Assembly: GCF_028688795.1 (NCBI RefSeq)
Contig: NZ_JAQTXM010000030.1
Location: forward strand, 1 to 64,000
DNA length: 64,000 nt
Direction: 5' to 3'
Origin: Rhodoferax sp.
GTDB taxonomy: Bacteria; Pseudomonadota; Gammaproteobacteria; Burkholderiales; Burkholderiaceae_C
Under the pieces are notes generated by a model. It was not told where the DNA came from and did not search any database. It worked only from the letters and a program-made list of their open reading frames with translations. Position numbers and translations under genes: made by a program. Below, piece by piece: positions 8,883 through 16,447 of the stretch; position 1 is the first letter of the stretch; each line of letters opens with the position of its first letter.

Positions 8883-8904
8883 GCACGTCATCTTGCACAA
8901 CCAA

Positions 8905-8927
8905 CAGGCACCTGATAGGGGTGCCTG
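8905..8927 (+). terminator. Hairpin after the TRAP operon
   Basis: Perfect 8-bp stem CAGGCACC/GGTGCCTG with a seven-base loop, 22 bases after the dctP stop. There is no U-tract, so it may be a transcript-stabilising hairpin or a weak terminator. Confidence 0.35.
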
Positions 8928-8994
8928 CACTGTGCTCAGGGTCGCGCGCCGGCCCTGACCTCAGTGTGACCTCGATCCACTCAAAGGAATCCCC

Positions 8995-9078
8995 ATGAAA
9001 GATCTCATGCTGCACGGCGTTACCCACAATTTGCGCGCCGGTGTCTTGGTGGCTAAGGCGAAGCAAACTTTTAAATAA
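8995..9078 (+). CDS. Possible 27-residue ORF or gene remnant
   Basis: ATG preceded by CAAAGGAATCCCC, a good ribosome binding site, encoding 27 residues (MKDLMLHGVTHNLRAGVLVA and seven more). It ends at an interspersed repeat. It may be the surviving 5' end of a larger gene cut off when the repeat arrived or by deletion, or a genuine small peptide. I recognise no family. Confidence 0.3.
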   Translation: MKDLMLHGVTHNLRAGVLVAKAKQTFK

Positions 9079-9082
9079 AAAA

Positions 9083-9137
9083 CATAGCTATTCACGCAAC
9101 ATTCATAAGGGCTAGAGCCCATTTTTATATAAATTAT
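9083..9137 (+). repeat. Interspersed repeat, copy 1
   Basis: ATAGCTATTCACGC, then ATAAGGGCTAGAGCCC and a T-rich/ATATAA end. It fits the family consensus ATAGCTacTTGCGC-N-AAGGGCTAGAGGC-N-TATAA. It lies directly upstream of the start codon at 9139. Confidence 0.85.
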
Positions 9138-9138
9138 C

Positions 9139-9975
9139 ATGACCATCGACGGCAACACCGAAATCATCGCCCACATCGGCTACCCCACCCATGCCTTTCG
9201 GGCGCCGCTGATTTACAACCCCTGGTTTGCCAAGGTGGGCATCAATGCCGTTGTGGTGCCGATGGCCTGCAAGAGTGAACCTTACCCGCGCTTTTTGCGC
9301 TCGGTGTTTCACCTGGAAAACGTGCGCGGCGCACTCATCACCATGCCGCACAAGGTGGCCACCGTTGGCATGCTGGATGAGGTGTTGCCCACGGCGCTGA
9401 TTGCCGGCTCGTGCAACGCCGTGCGTCGACTGCCAGACGGCCGCCTGCAAGGTGACATGTTTGATGGCGAGGGGTTTGTGCGTGGCCTCAAGCGCAAGGG
9501 ATTTGACCCCAAAGGCCGGCGCGCGCTGGTGGTGGGGGCGGGTGGTGTGGGTTGCGCCATTGCCGCCTCGCTGGCGGCAGCCGGTGTGCTTGAAATGGAT
9601 TTGTATGACGTGAATGACGCGTCGGCCAAAGGCCTGGCCAATCGCCTGATGCAGCACTACCCCAGCATGACGATTCGCACCGGTTCCAACGACCCTGCTG
9701 GCTACGAACTGCTGGTGAACGCCACCCCCATGGGCATGAACGAGGGCGATCCGCTGCCGGTGGACATGTCGCGCGTGAATGCGACCACCTTTGTCGGTGA
9801 AGTGGTCATGAAGACCGACATGACGGCCTTTTTGAAAGCCGCCCAAGTGCGCGGTTGCCGCATCCAGATGGGTGCCGACATGCTTTACGAGCAAATTCCG
9901 GCCTATCTGGAGTATTTTGGCTACCCCGTCCCCACCCCTGATGAGCTGCGCGCAGCGGCTCAAGCAACTTTTTAA
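9139..9975 (+). CDS. Shikimate/quinate dehydrogenase family protein
   Basis: 278 residues, AroE fold. The catalytic lysine lies in ITMPHKV (K72), the conserved asparagine in SCNAVRR (N93), the catalytic aspartate in GDMFDGEGF (D109), the Rossmann loop is GAGGVG (133-138), and NATPMGM and QMGADMLYEQ follow. The residue after the second Rossmann strand is Asp (LYDVND, D157) where NADP-type AroE has NRT, so NAD is the likelier cofactor and the role catabolic: oxidation of shikimate or quinate. It sits between the TRAP genes and an HMG-CoA-lyase-like gene 18 bases downstream. The ATG directly abuts a repeat copy, so the promoter or leader is partly repeat DNA. Confidence 0.88.
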   Translation: MTIDGNTEIIAHIGYPTHAFRAPLIYNPWFAKVGINAVVVPMACKSEPYPRFLRSVFHLENVRGALITMPHKVATVGMLDEVLPTALIAGSCNAVRRLPDGRLQGDMFDGEGFVRGLKRKGFDPKGRRALVVGAGGVGCAIAASLAAAGVLEMDLYDVNDASAKGLANRLMQHYPSMTIRTGSNDPAGYELLVNATPMGMNEGDPLPVDMSRVNATTFVGEVVMKTDMTAFLKAAQVRGCRIQMGADMLYEQIPAYLEYFGYPVPTPDELRAAAQATF

Positions 9976-9993
9976 CCCATTGAACACCCGACC

Positions 9994-10917
9994 ATGCGCA
10001 CTTTTACCATTTCTGATGTCCTGATCTCTGAAGTGGGCCCGCGCGACGGCCTGCAATCCGTCAAGGCCACCATGCCCACAACTGACAAATTTAAATGGAT
10101 TGATGCGCTGGTGGCCGCTGGCCTGCGCGAGATCGAGGTTTGCTCGTTTGTGCCGGCCAAGCTGTTGCCGCAAATGGCCGATGCAGCCGAGGTGGTGCAG
10201 CATGCCTTGCAACACAAGGGCGTGACCATCATGGCGCTGGTGCCAAACTTGCGTGGTGCCGAAGGCGCCTTGCGCTCGGGCGTGCACAAACTCACCATTC
10301 CGTGCAGCGCCAGCGAGGCGCATTCCCTGGCCAACGTGCGCAAAAGCCGCAAAGAAATGGTGGAAGAAGTGCGCGCCATCGTGCGCCTGCGCGATGAGAT
10401 CGCCCCCGGTGTGAAGATCGAAGCCGGTCTGTCCACCGCCTTTGGCTGCACCATTCAAGGCGAGGTGACCGATGACGACGTGGTCTGGATGGCAAGCCAA
10501 GTGGTGGCCGCCGGTGTGGACGAAGCTGGCCTGTCGGACACCACCGGCATGGCCAACCCGGCCCAGGTGCGCCGCTTGTTCAATAAGGTACGTGCCGCCA
10601 TTGGCGACAAGACCGGCGCTGCCCACATGCACAACACCCGTGGCTTGGGGTTGGCGAATTGCCTGGCGGCCTATGACGTGGGTGTGCGTACCTTTGATTC
10701 ATCCTTGGGCGGTTTGGGTGGCTGCCCCTACGCACCGGGTGCCTCCGGTAATGTGGTCACCGAAGACCTGGTGTTCATGTTTGAGGCCATGGGCATCAAA
10801 ACCGGCGTCGACATTGAAAAACTCATTGCTGCACGTGAACCTTTGATGGCCGGTTTGCCGGGTGAGCCCATCTACGGCATGACTCCTTTGGCTGGGTTAC
10901 CCAAGGGCTGGATTTAA
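9994..10917 (+). CDS. HMG-CoA lyase family enzyme
   Basis: 307 residues, TIM-barrel lyase of the HMGL-like family. The metal and catalytic motifs are complete: SEVGPRDGLQS at the N-terminus, EVCSFV, HMHNTRGLG (metal-binding histidines) and GLGGCPYAPGASGN with the active-site cysteine loop. The family splits 3-hydroxy-3-methylglutaryl-CoA or related acyl-CoAs into acetyl-CoA and a ketoacid. Here it lies 18 bases after a shikimate dehydrogenase paralog, so its substrate may be a ring-cleavage-derived acyl-CoA rather than the leucine intermediate; that is inference. Its stop codon adjoins an inverted repeat. Confidence 0.9.
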   Translation: MRTFTISDVLISEVGPRDGLQSVKATMPTTDKFKWIDALVAAGLREIEVCSFVPAKLLPQMADAAEVVQHALQHKGVTIMALVPNLRGAEGALRSGVHKLTIPCSASEAHSLANVRKSRKEMVEEVRAIVRLRDEIAPGVKIEAGLSTAFGCTIQGEVTDDDVVWMASQVVAAGVDEAGLSDTTGMANPAQVRRLFNKVRAAIGDKTGAAHMHNTRGLGLANCLAAYDVGVRTFDSSLGGLGGCPYAPGASGNVVTEDLVFMFEAMGIKTGVDIEKLIAAREPLMAGLPGEPIYGMTPLAGLPKGWI

Positions 10918-10956
10918 TAGTGATTAATTGGGGTCAGATTCCAATTAATTTCACTA
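10918..10956. repeat. REP-like inverted repeat
   Basis: Inverted repeat TAGTGATTAATTGG / CCAATTAATTTCACTA with a 9-base spacer and a two-base bulge; the inner 9 bp are perfect (10923-10931 with 10941-10949). The GGGGTCAGATTCC core with ATTAATTGG arms recalls REP-type sequences mobilised by RAYT transposases in proteobacteria (from memory). It may also act as a terminator for the upstream gene. Confidence 0.6.
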
Positions 10957-10964
10957 TTAATTGA

Positions 10965-11017
10965 GTAGCTGGCTACGCTTATAGGTCATGGGCTATAGGC
11001 CAATTTTTCATATAAAA
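10965..11017 (+). repeat. Interspersed repeat, copy 2 (diverged)
   Basis: GTAGCTGGCTACGCTTATAGG, then ATGGGCTATAGGCC and TTTTTCATATAA. The core has TA inserted (GGGCTATAGGCC for GGGCTAGAGGCC). It ends at the start codon of the next gene. Confidence 0.7.
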
Positions 11018-11890
11018 ATGTTCCTGCGCATCCTCAGCATTGTTTTCCCGATCTTCATCATTGTGATGATCGGCTTTGTTTACGGACGCAAACGCCAGCC
11101 GGACATGGCGGCGGCCAACACGCTCAACATCACGGTGTTTTTGCCCGCGCTGTTTTTTTCGGCGCTGGCGGGCAAAACCTTCAATCTGGCGGACAACATC
11201 CCCATTGCCTTGGGCAGCACCGGGGTGGTGCTGGGTTCTGGCTTGCTCACATGGGGGTTTGCCCGGCTGGCCGGCATCGACCCCAAAACACTGGTGCCCC
11301 CGTCGATGTTCAACAACGTGGGCAACATGGGTTTGCCGTTGATGCTGCTGACCTTTGGTGAACAGGCGCTGGGGGCGGCCGTGGTGTTAATGCTGGTGGT
11401 GACGGTGTTGCAGTTCAGCCTGGGCATCTGGCTGCTGAGCGGCCGCTTCAATGCGTCCATGCTTTGGCGCGAACCTCTGCTGCTGGCAGCTGGGGCAGGT
11501 ATTTTTGTCAGTCTGAGTGGCTTGACGATGTGGCCACCGTTGATGGTGGCGGTCAAGTTGCTGGGCGACATTTCAATTGGGCTGATGATTTTTTCGCTTG
11601 GGGTGCGCCTGGCCACGGCGCACTTAAGTGCCTGGCGCATTGGCATGGTGGGCGCGTGCGTGACACCCCTCACGGGTATGCTCGTGGCATGGGTGTTGGG
11701 GCTTGCCATGCCGCTGACCCCGACCGAACAAGCCATGCTGTTTGTGTTTGGTGCGCTGCCACCGGCCGTGTCGTGCTTCATCTTTGCCGAGCGTTATAAA
11801 CAAGAGCCCGAGAAGGTGGCCAGCATTGTCATCATCGGCAATGTTGCGGCCTTGTTTTTTATCCCGCTGGCCCTGGCCTTGCGGCTGTAG
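11018..11890 (+). CDS. AEC-family transporter
   Basis: 290 residues from the ATG at 11018; an ATG at 10988 would add ten residues encoded by repeat DNA. About ten membrane helices in two halves, with the AEC (auxin efflux carrier) hallmarks FPIFIIVMIGFVYGR, NTLNITVFLPALFFSAL, and FNNVGNMGLPLMLL around the helix break. AEC proteins move malonate, other carboxylates or similar anions. It follows the HMG-CoA-lyase-like gene and probably handles a product or a co-substrate of the cluster; the direction is unknown. Confidence 0.88.
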   Translation: MFLRILSIVFPIFIIVMIGFVYGRKRQPDMAAANTLNITVFLPALFFSALAGKTFNLADNIPIALGSTGVVLGSGLLTWGFARLAGIDPKTLVPPSMFNNVGNMGLPLMLLTFGEQALGAAVVLMLVVTVLQFSLGIWLLSGRFNASMLWREPLLLAAGAGIFVSLSGLTMWPPLMVAVKLLGDISIGLMIFSLGVRLATAHLSAWRIGMVGACVTPLTGMLVAWVLGLAMPLTPTEQAMLFVFGALPPAVSCFIFAERYKQEPEKVASIVIIGNVAALFFIPLALALRL

Positions 11891-11933
11891 CGGGTTGACC
11901 CGCGCATTCACTTTTTTCTCAGGAGCACTGTCC

Positions 11934-12152
11934 ATGGATTTGCCGATTCACCAACTGTCCATGACGGTGTTAATTGGGAACAGCTGCTTCTTCACCATGG
12001 TGGCGGTGGATGATGATAAAAAGCCCGCGCACGTGACGCCGCTTGCCCCCATCACCCCGGATGAAATTCGCCGCCATGCAGCAGCCGAACTGCGCAAACA
12101 GATGCGCCGGGAGATGGAGCAGCGTTTTACGGCCACCCGAACCAGTCCGTAG
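11934..12152 (+). pseudogene. Acyl-CoA thioesterase with in-frame internal deletion
   Basis: 72 codons, preceded by the ribosome binding site AGGAGC. The first 13 residues (MDLPIHQLSMTVL) and the last part (NSCFFTMVAVDDDKK to the end, EEMRR-type tail QMRREMEQRF) match the two ends of YciA-like hotdog thioesterases. The middle of the fold, roughly 80-90 residues including the NFSGNVHGG catalytic segment of relatives, is missing. The join is at about 11970-11978, where TTAATTGGG encodes the only extra residues. The frame is kept, so a 72-residue product is possible but cannot be a thioesterase. Confidence 0.75.
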
Positions 12153-12160
12153 TCACCGTA

Positions 12161-12228
12161 CTTTATATATGCTTTTCTGGCCTCTAGCCCTTATGGAATG
12201 AGCGCAAGAAGCTATTGTTTTTATAAAC
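12161..12228 (-). repeat. Interspersed repeat, copy 3
   Basis: Reverse orientation: TTATATAT, GGCCTCTAGCCCTTAT, GAGCGCAAGAAGCTAT, then TTTTTATAA. It fills most of the gap between the deleted thioesterase and the amidohydrolase-GNAT gene. Confidence 0.85.
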
Positions 12229-12251
12229 TCTGACAACCTGTTTCACGCCCC

Positions 12252-13517
12252 ATGATCGACTGCCACGTCCACATCTTTGACCCTGCCCGCTTCCCCTATG
12301 CGCCGGACACTTGGTACACCCCTGCGGGCGGCGAGACCGGTACGGCGGCTCATTTGAAGCAGGTGATGGATGCCCATGGCGTCCGACATGCGCTGCTGGT
12401 GGGCCCCAATTCAGGCTACGGGCTGGACAACCGCTGCTTGCTGGGTGCGATAAAGGTCGGTGCGGGCCGCTTCAAAGGCGTGGCCGTGGTGCGCAATGAC
12501 GCCAGCTTTGGGGAGCTGCAAGACTTGCAAGCCCAGGGCGTGGTCGGTGTGGCCATGAACGTGGCGCTGCTGGGGGTGGACTTTTACGGTGACACCGGCC
12601 CGCTGCTGGCGCGCCTGCGTGAGCTCGGCCTGTGGGCGCAGGTGCAAGTGCAGGGCGATCAGTTGGTGGACTTGAAACCCATGTTGGTGGACAGCGGCGC
12701 AAAGTTGCTGTTTGACCACTGTGGCCGCCCCGACCCAAAGGCAGGCGTCGGGCAGGCCGGTTTTGCCGCGCTGCTGGCGCTGGCAGACACGGGGCGATGT
12801 GCCGTCAAGTTGTCCAGCATGGTGAAATGTTCCCGCCAGGCCTATCCCTGGTCCGATGCCTGGCCGTATTTTCACGCGTTGTTGCAGGTGTACACGCCAA
12901 AACACCTGGTATGGGGCTCAGACTGGCCGTTTTTGCGGGCACCTGAGCGGATCGATTACGGGCCGTTGCTGGCGCTGTTTGAGCAACTGGTGCCGCATGC
13001 AGCCCACCGTCAAGCCATCCTGAGTGACACACCACAGCGGCTGTTCGGGTTTGGCGCTGACATCAGACCCGCACGTTTTCCGGAAGACCTTGAGGCGGTC
13101 ACAGCCATCTTTCAGGAGTACATCGCAAGCGCCAGTGTCAGTCTTGAGTTTCAAAATTATTGCGCTGAATTCAGCAGCCTGCCGGGCAAGTACGCCCATC
13201 CAGAAGGGCGGCTTTTGCTGGCCTGGGGAGAAGCAGGGGTGATTGGCTGTGCGGCACTTCGCAAGGTGGATGCCCATACCTGTGAATTAAAACGGGTATA
13301 CGTCCGGCCAGAAGGGCGTGGCGATGGGCTGGGTCGCCGGGTGGTCTTGCGCATGCTGGAAGAAGCCAGAAACGCGGGTTACACGCGCATGTGTCTGGAT
13401 GTGTTGCCAGAGTTCAAGGCTGCGACACATATTTACGAGTCCATTGGCTTTCAGCCTGCCACACCTGTGGCGTTCAACCCCATTCCCGGTGCCAAGTTTC
13501 TGGGGCTTGATCTCTGA
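12252..13517 (+). CDS. Amidohydrolase-GNAT fusion protein
   Basis: 421 residues, two domains in one frame. Residues 1-268 are a TIM-barrel amidohydrolase of the 2-pyrone-4,6-dicarboxylate lactonase type (LigI-like): metal motif MIDCHVHIFDP, LLVGPNSGYG, LFDHCGRPDP, VKLSSMVK and VWGSDWPF with the catalytic aspartate. Residues 269-421 are a GNAT N-acetyltransferase: IRPARFPEDLEAV, GCAALRKVD, LKRVYVRPEGRGDGLGRRVV (acetyl-CoA loop) and YESIGFQ. There is no stop or frameshift between them. The hydrolase part suits hydrolysis of a lactone from ring cleavage; the acetyltransferase target is unknown. Each domain normally stands alone. Confidence 0.85.
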   Translation: MIDCHVHIFDPARFPYAPDTWYTPAGGETGTAAHLKQVMDAHGVRHALLVGPNSGYGLDNRCLLGAIKVGAGRFKGVAVVRNDASFGELQDLQAQGVVGVAMNVALLGVDFYGDTGPLLARLRELGLWAQVQVQGDQLVDLKPMLVDSGAKLLFDHCGRPDPKAGVGQAGFAALLALADTGRCAVKLSSMVKCSRQAYPWSDAWPYFHALLQVYTPKHLVWGSDWPFLRAPERIDYGPLLALFEQLVPHAAHRQAILSDTPQRLFGFGADIRPARFPEDLEAVTAIFQEYIASASVSLEFQNYCAEFSSLPGKYAHPEGRLLLAWGEAGVIGCAALRKVDAHTCELKRVYVRPEGRGDGLGRRVVLRMLEEARNAGYTRMCLDVLPEFKAATHIYESIGFQPATPVAFNPIPGAKFLGLDL

Positions 13518-13649
13518 CCCGTTGACTTCCAGTTAATGGCGCGGAATGCGGTTGTCACCCGCAAGTTTTGCCAAACGCTTGCGCGTGCTTTACCAGGGCT
13601 TCATACGGTGTTTCTAGAATCATCAGGGTAAACCCTAAGGTGACTTGGT
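13518..13649. other. Intergenic spacer
   Basis: 132 bases without a convincing gene. AGGGTAAACCCTAAGGTG, just before 13650, includes the ribosome binding region of the next gene (CTAAGGTGACTTGGT). I see no clear promoter or terminator. Confidence 0.5.
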
Positions 13650-14987
13650 ATGAAACGCATCAAACAATTTTTCTGGCTTTTCCTCTTCGGCCTGGCCAGC
13701 CTGTGGTTCCTGACGGACACCACGGTGTGGGCCAATCTGTCGGGCGTTTTTGACTGGCGCAATGTGCTGGTGCAATTCAGCGGCGTTCTGGGCATCGGCA
13801 TCATGAGCGTGGCGATGCTGCTGGCGGTGCGGCCGGTGTGGTTTGAGTCCGCCTTGGGTGGGTTGGACAAGATGTACCGTCTGCACAAATGGCTGGGCAT
13901 TGCTGGGCTGGCGCTGTCGGTGATGCATTGGCTGGCGGCCAACGGCCCCAAATGGCTGGTTGGCTGGGGTTGGCTGGAACGCCCGGTGCGGGGCCCGCGC
14001 GCCGTCTTGCCAGCAGATGAAGTGATTCGGCAGTTTTTCATGGACCAGCGCGGCCTGGCTGAAGGGCTGGCTGAATGGGCGTTTTATGCCGCAGCGCTGC
14101 TGATGGTGCTGGCGCTGATCAAGCGTTTTCCGTACCGCTACTTTCTGAAAGTGCACCACCTGCTGGCGGTGACTTACCTGGTGCTGGTATGGCACGCGGT
14201 GGTGTTGCTGAAGTTTGAAGCCTGGGGTAGTGTGCTGGGGCTGGTGATGGCGGTGTTGATGCTCTCTGGCAGCGTGGCCGCCGTGCTGGTGCTGTTGGGG
14301 CGCACCGCCAAGCGCCGCCAGCTTGCAGGCGAGGTGGTGGGCATTCGCCAGCACACCGCGTTGCAGGTGGTGGAAGTGGACGTGGCCTTGCAAGGGCCTT
14401 GGGCCGGGCATTCGGCGGGCCAGTTTGCCTTTGTGACGCTGCATGAAAAAGAGGGCGCGCACCCTTACACCATTTCATCGGCTTGGGCCAACAACGGGCG
14501 TCTGACATTCATCATCAAGGCGCTGGGCGACTACACCAACACGCTGGCCGACACCGTCCGGCTCAAAGACAAAGTGAAGGTCGAAGGGCCTTACGGACGC
14601 TTTGATTTTCAAAGTACACAAGCCCGCCAGATCTGGGTGGCGGGTGGCATTGGCATCACGCCGTTTGTGGCGCGCATGAAAGCCCTGGCGCTCATGCCCG
14701 ATGGCAAAACTGTGGATTTGTTTCACGCCACATCGGTGCTTGACCCGCAGGTGATGGCCTTGATGGCGCAGGATGCCAAAGCGGCTGATGTGAATCTGCA
14801 CCTGCTGCACAGCCCGCAAGATGGTCACCTGGATGCGGCACACATCGTCGCCCGGGTGCCTGACTGGCGTGCCTCGGACATCTGGTTTTGCGGCCCGGCC
14901 CGCTTTGGCCAGGCGCTCAAAGAGAGCTTCAAAACCATGGGCCTGCCAGAGGCGCGTTTTCACCAGGAGTTGTTTGAGATGCGCTAG
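13650..14987 (+). CDS. Ferric-reductase-like transmembrane flavoprotein
   Basis: 445 residues. The N-terminal half has about six membrane helices with the paired haem-ligand histidines in YRLHKWLGIAG, ALSVMHWLA, FLKVHHLLAV and VLVWHAVV. The C-terminal half is a ferredoxin-NADP-reductase-like unit: GQFAFVTLHE, HPYTISSAW (FAD), EGPYGRFDF and WVAGGIGITPFVARM (NAD), ending at WFCGPARFG. It resembles ferric reductase or the NOX/YedZ superfamily and passes electrons from NAD(P)H through FAD and haem across the membrane. The acceptor is unknown. It closes the + strand block. Confidence 0.88.
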   Translation: MKRIKQFFWLFLFGLASLWFLTDTTVWANLSGVFDWRNVLVQFSGVLGIGIMSVAMLLAVRPVWFESALGGLDKMYRLHKWLGIAGLALSVMHWLAANGPKWLVGWGWLERPVRGPRAVLPADEVIRQFFMDQRGLAEGLAEWAFYAAALLMVLALIKRFPYRYFLKVHHLLAVTYLVLVWHAVVLLKFEAWGSVLGLVMAVLMLSGSVAAVLVLLGRTAKRRQLAGEVVGIRQHTALQVVEVDVALQGPWAGHSAGQFAFVTLHEKEGAHPYTISSAWANNGRLTFIIKALGDYTNTLADTVRLKDKVKVEGPYGRFDFQSTQARQIWVAGGIGITPFVARMKALALMPDGKTVDLFHATSVLDPQVMALMAQDAKAADVNLHLLHSPQDGHLDAAHIVARVPDWRASDIWFCGPARFGQALKESFKTMGLPEARFHQELFEMR

Positions 14988-15002
14988 CGCGATTGGCGAT
15001 TT

Positions 15003-15063
15003 ATATAATAAATAAGCCTCTAGACCATGTTAAATAAGCGCAAGCAGCTATTTATTAAATAGC
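15003..15063 (-). repeat. Interspersed repeat, copy 4
   Basis: Reverse orientation: ATAAGCCTCTAGACCAT, AAATAAGCGCAAGCAGCTATT. This copy has the same spacing as the two copies inside hrpA. It lies between the converging ferric-reductase-like and PcaB-like genes. The 158 bases after it, to 15221, hold no recognised gene. Confidence 0.88.
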
Positions 15064-15221
15064 ATTTATCTGCTCCAGTTGCGTCAACCAGATCAACCCG
15101 CTTAAAGTAATAAAACGCTGCCACCGTGGTCAGCACCAGTTTGGCAAATGTGATCGGTAGCACCTGTCGCGCCAAGCCATGCAGCGGTAGCCCCACCAGC
15201 TTGCGTCCATGGTAACGGCGC

Positions 15222-16430
15222 TTACAGGGCGCGCAAAGCAGCAACCTGGGTGTGCGCCAGCGCCACAGCTTGTGTTGCCATCTCACCAGAAAACCGCGCT
15301 TTGGCACTCTTCCCGGGCAACCCGGCGCGCACGGCCTCCAGATTGCTGCGCATGCGCTGGGTGTCAGGTTGCAAGCCTGTCACCAGTTGGGTCACGACGT
15401 GGCAAATGCCTTGGCTGGCCGTGAGCAGCGCGGGCCATGGCGCCAATTGGGCTTGCGAATGGTCGACGGCGCTGCCATGGGCTTGTGACAACATGGCCAG
15501 TAAAACGGCCACTTGTTGTGGCACCCGCTGTGCGGCTGCCTGCGCGACCATGCACAAATTAGCGATGTCTAAGGGCGGCGCCGGCCTGGCACCGGGTGCT
15601 GAGGCGAGGGGTGCGGTGGCTTGCATCAGTTCACCGATGTCAAACGCCGCCAGATGCGCGATGTCAGCAGCAATTTTGCCAAGACTGCCTACCAGCACGC
15701 CCAGCTCACAAGCCAGTGCCACGGATTCATCCTGCGCTGAATCACCAACAAAATCGGGTGCATTAAGTTGCAGGTCGGCGGCCATCAAGGTGATGAGCTG
15801 CGGGCCCTTGTCTTGCAATGCCGCCAGGGCCTGGGGTTCGCTAACCTGCCGCAGGCTCAAGCTCAGGCTAAGTGCGCAGCTGCAAGCCGATTGCAAGCGG
15901 CGTTGGCTACGCACCAGTGGGGCCGCCCATTGGCTGCACATGAGGCCAAAGCTGGTGAGTGCAGACCATGGCGGCTGGCTGCGTGCCAGCATGGCATCCG
16001 CCGCATGCTGAACCGCCATTTTCAGCAGCGTTTGAATGGTTTGCCCAAGGTCGGTTTCAATGAGTTTGAGCACGTCGCGCACAACCAACGACAGCGCGGT
16101 GTCCACCAGGTCCTGGTCGCTGCAGCCCACGTGCACAAAGCTTGCCGCCTGGGGGTTGAAAAGTGACACGGTTTCGCGCAGGCTGCTGACGAGTGGCTTG
16201 GCCAGGCTGCGACTCTGAGCACTTTCGCGTACCAGCTTGGGCACGTCAAACAGCTCGACCTTGCAGGTACCCATGATGGACTGCGCGGCTGCTTGCGGTA
16301 TCAGGCCGGCAATAGCTTGCGCGCGCACCAGCGCGGCCTCAAAACGCAGCATGGCCCCAACCACGGCGCGATCGCTCAAAAGCTCTGTGACTTCAGGGGT
16401 GGATAAAAAGCTCTCGAACAGGCAACTCAT
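15222..16430 (-). CDS. PcaB-like lyase with degenerate active site
   Basis: 402 residues from the ATG at 16430 (MSCLFESFLSTPEVTELLSD). It belongs to the fumarase/aspartase superfamily, nearest to 3-carboxy-cis,cis-muconate cycloisomerase of the beta-ketoadipate pathway. The fold is recognisable throughout: FEAALVRAQAIAGLIP, and the C-terminal helix pattern. However the signature loop, normally GSSxMPHKRNP, reads ASAPGARPAPPLDIANL here, with the serine and lysine gone. The TSQD box is GCSDQD and the EHERALGxWHAEW region is changed to AHGSAVDHSQAQLAPW. It is probably inactive as a cycloisomerase or has another role. It is the last gene of the - strand operon and is 17 bases after the next gene upstream. 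Confidence 0.75.
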   Translation of the reverse strand: MSCLFESFLSTPEVTELLSDRAVVGAMLRFEAALVRAQAIAGLIPQAAAQSIMGTCKVELFDVPKLVRESAQSRSLAKPLVSSLRETVSLFNPQAASFVHVGCSDQDLVDTALSLVVRDVLKLIETDLGQTIQTLLKMAVQHAADAMLARSQPPWSALTSFGLMCSQWAAPLVRSQRRLQSACSCALSLSLSLRQVSEPQALAALQDKGPQLITLMAADLQLNAPDFVGDSAQDESVALACELGVLVGSLGKIAADIAHLAAFDIGELMQATAPLASAPGARPAPPLDIANLCMVAQAAAQRVPQQVAVLLAMLSQAHGSAVDHSQAQLAPWPALLTASQGICHVVTQLVTGLQPDTQRMRSNLEAVRAGLPGKSAKARFSGEMATQAVALAHTQVAALRAL

Positions 16431-16447
16431 GGCAAGGTCATTGGGGC

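Noticed and set aside
15064..15221. Minus-strand open frame reading GLARQVLPITFAKLVLTTVA between repeat copy 4 and the PcaB-like gene
   Set aside because: It looks somewhat protein-like but overlaps the PcaB C-terminus and the repeat, has no convincing start and no family I recognise. I do not list it as a gene.
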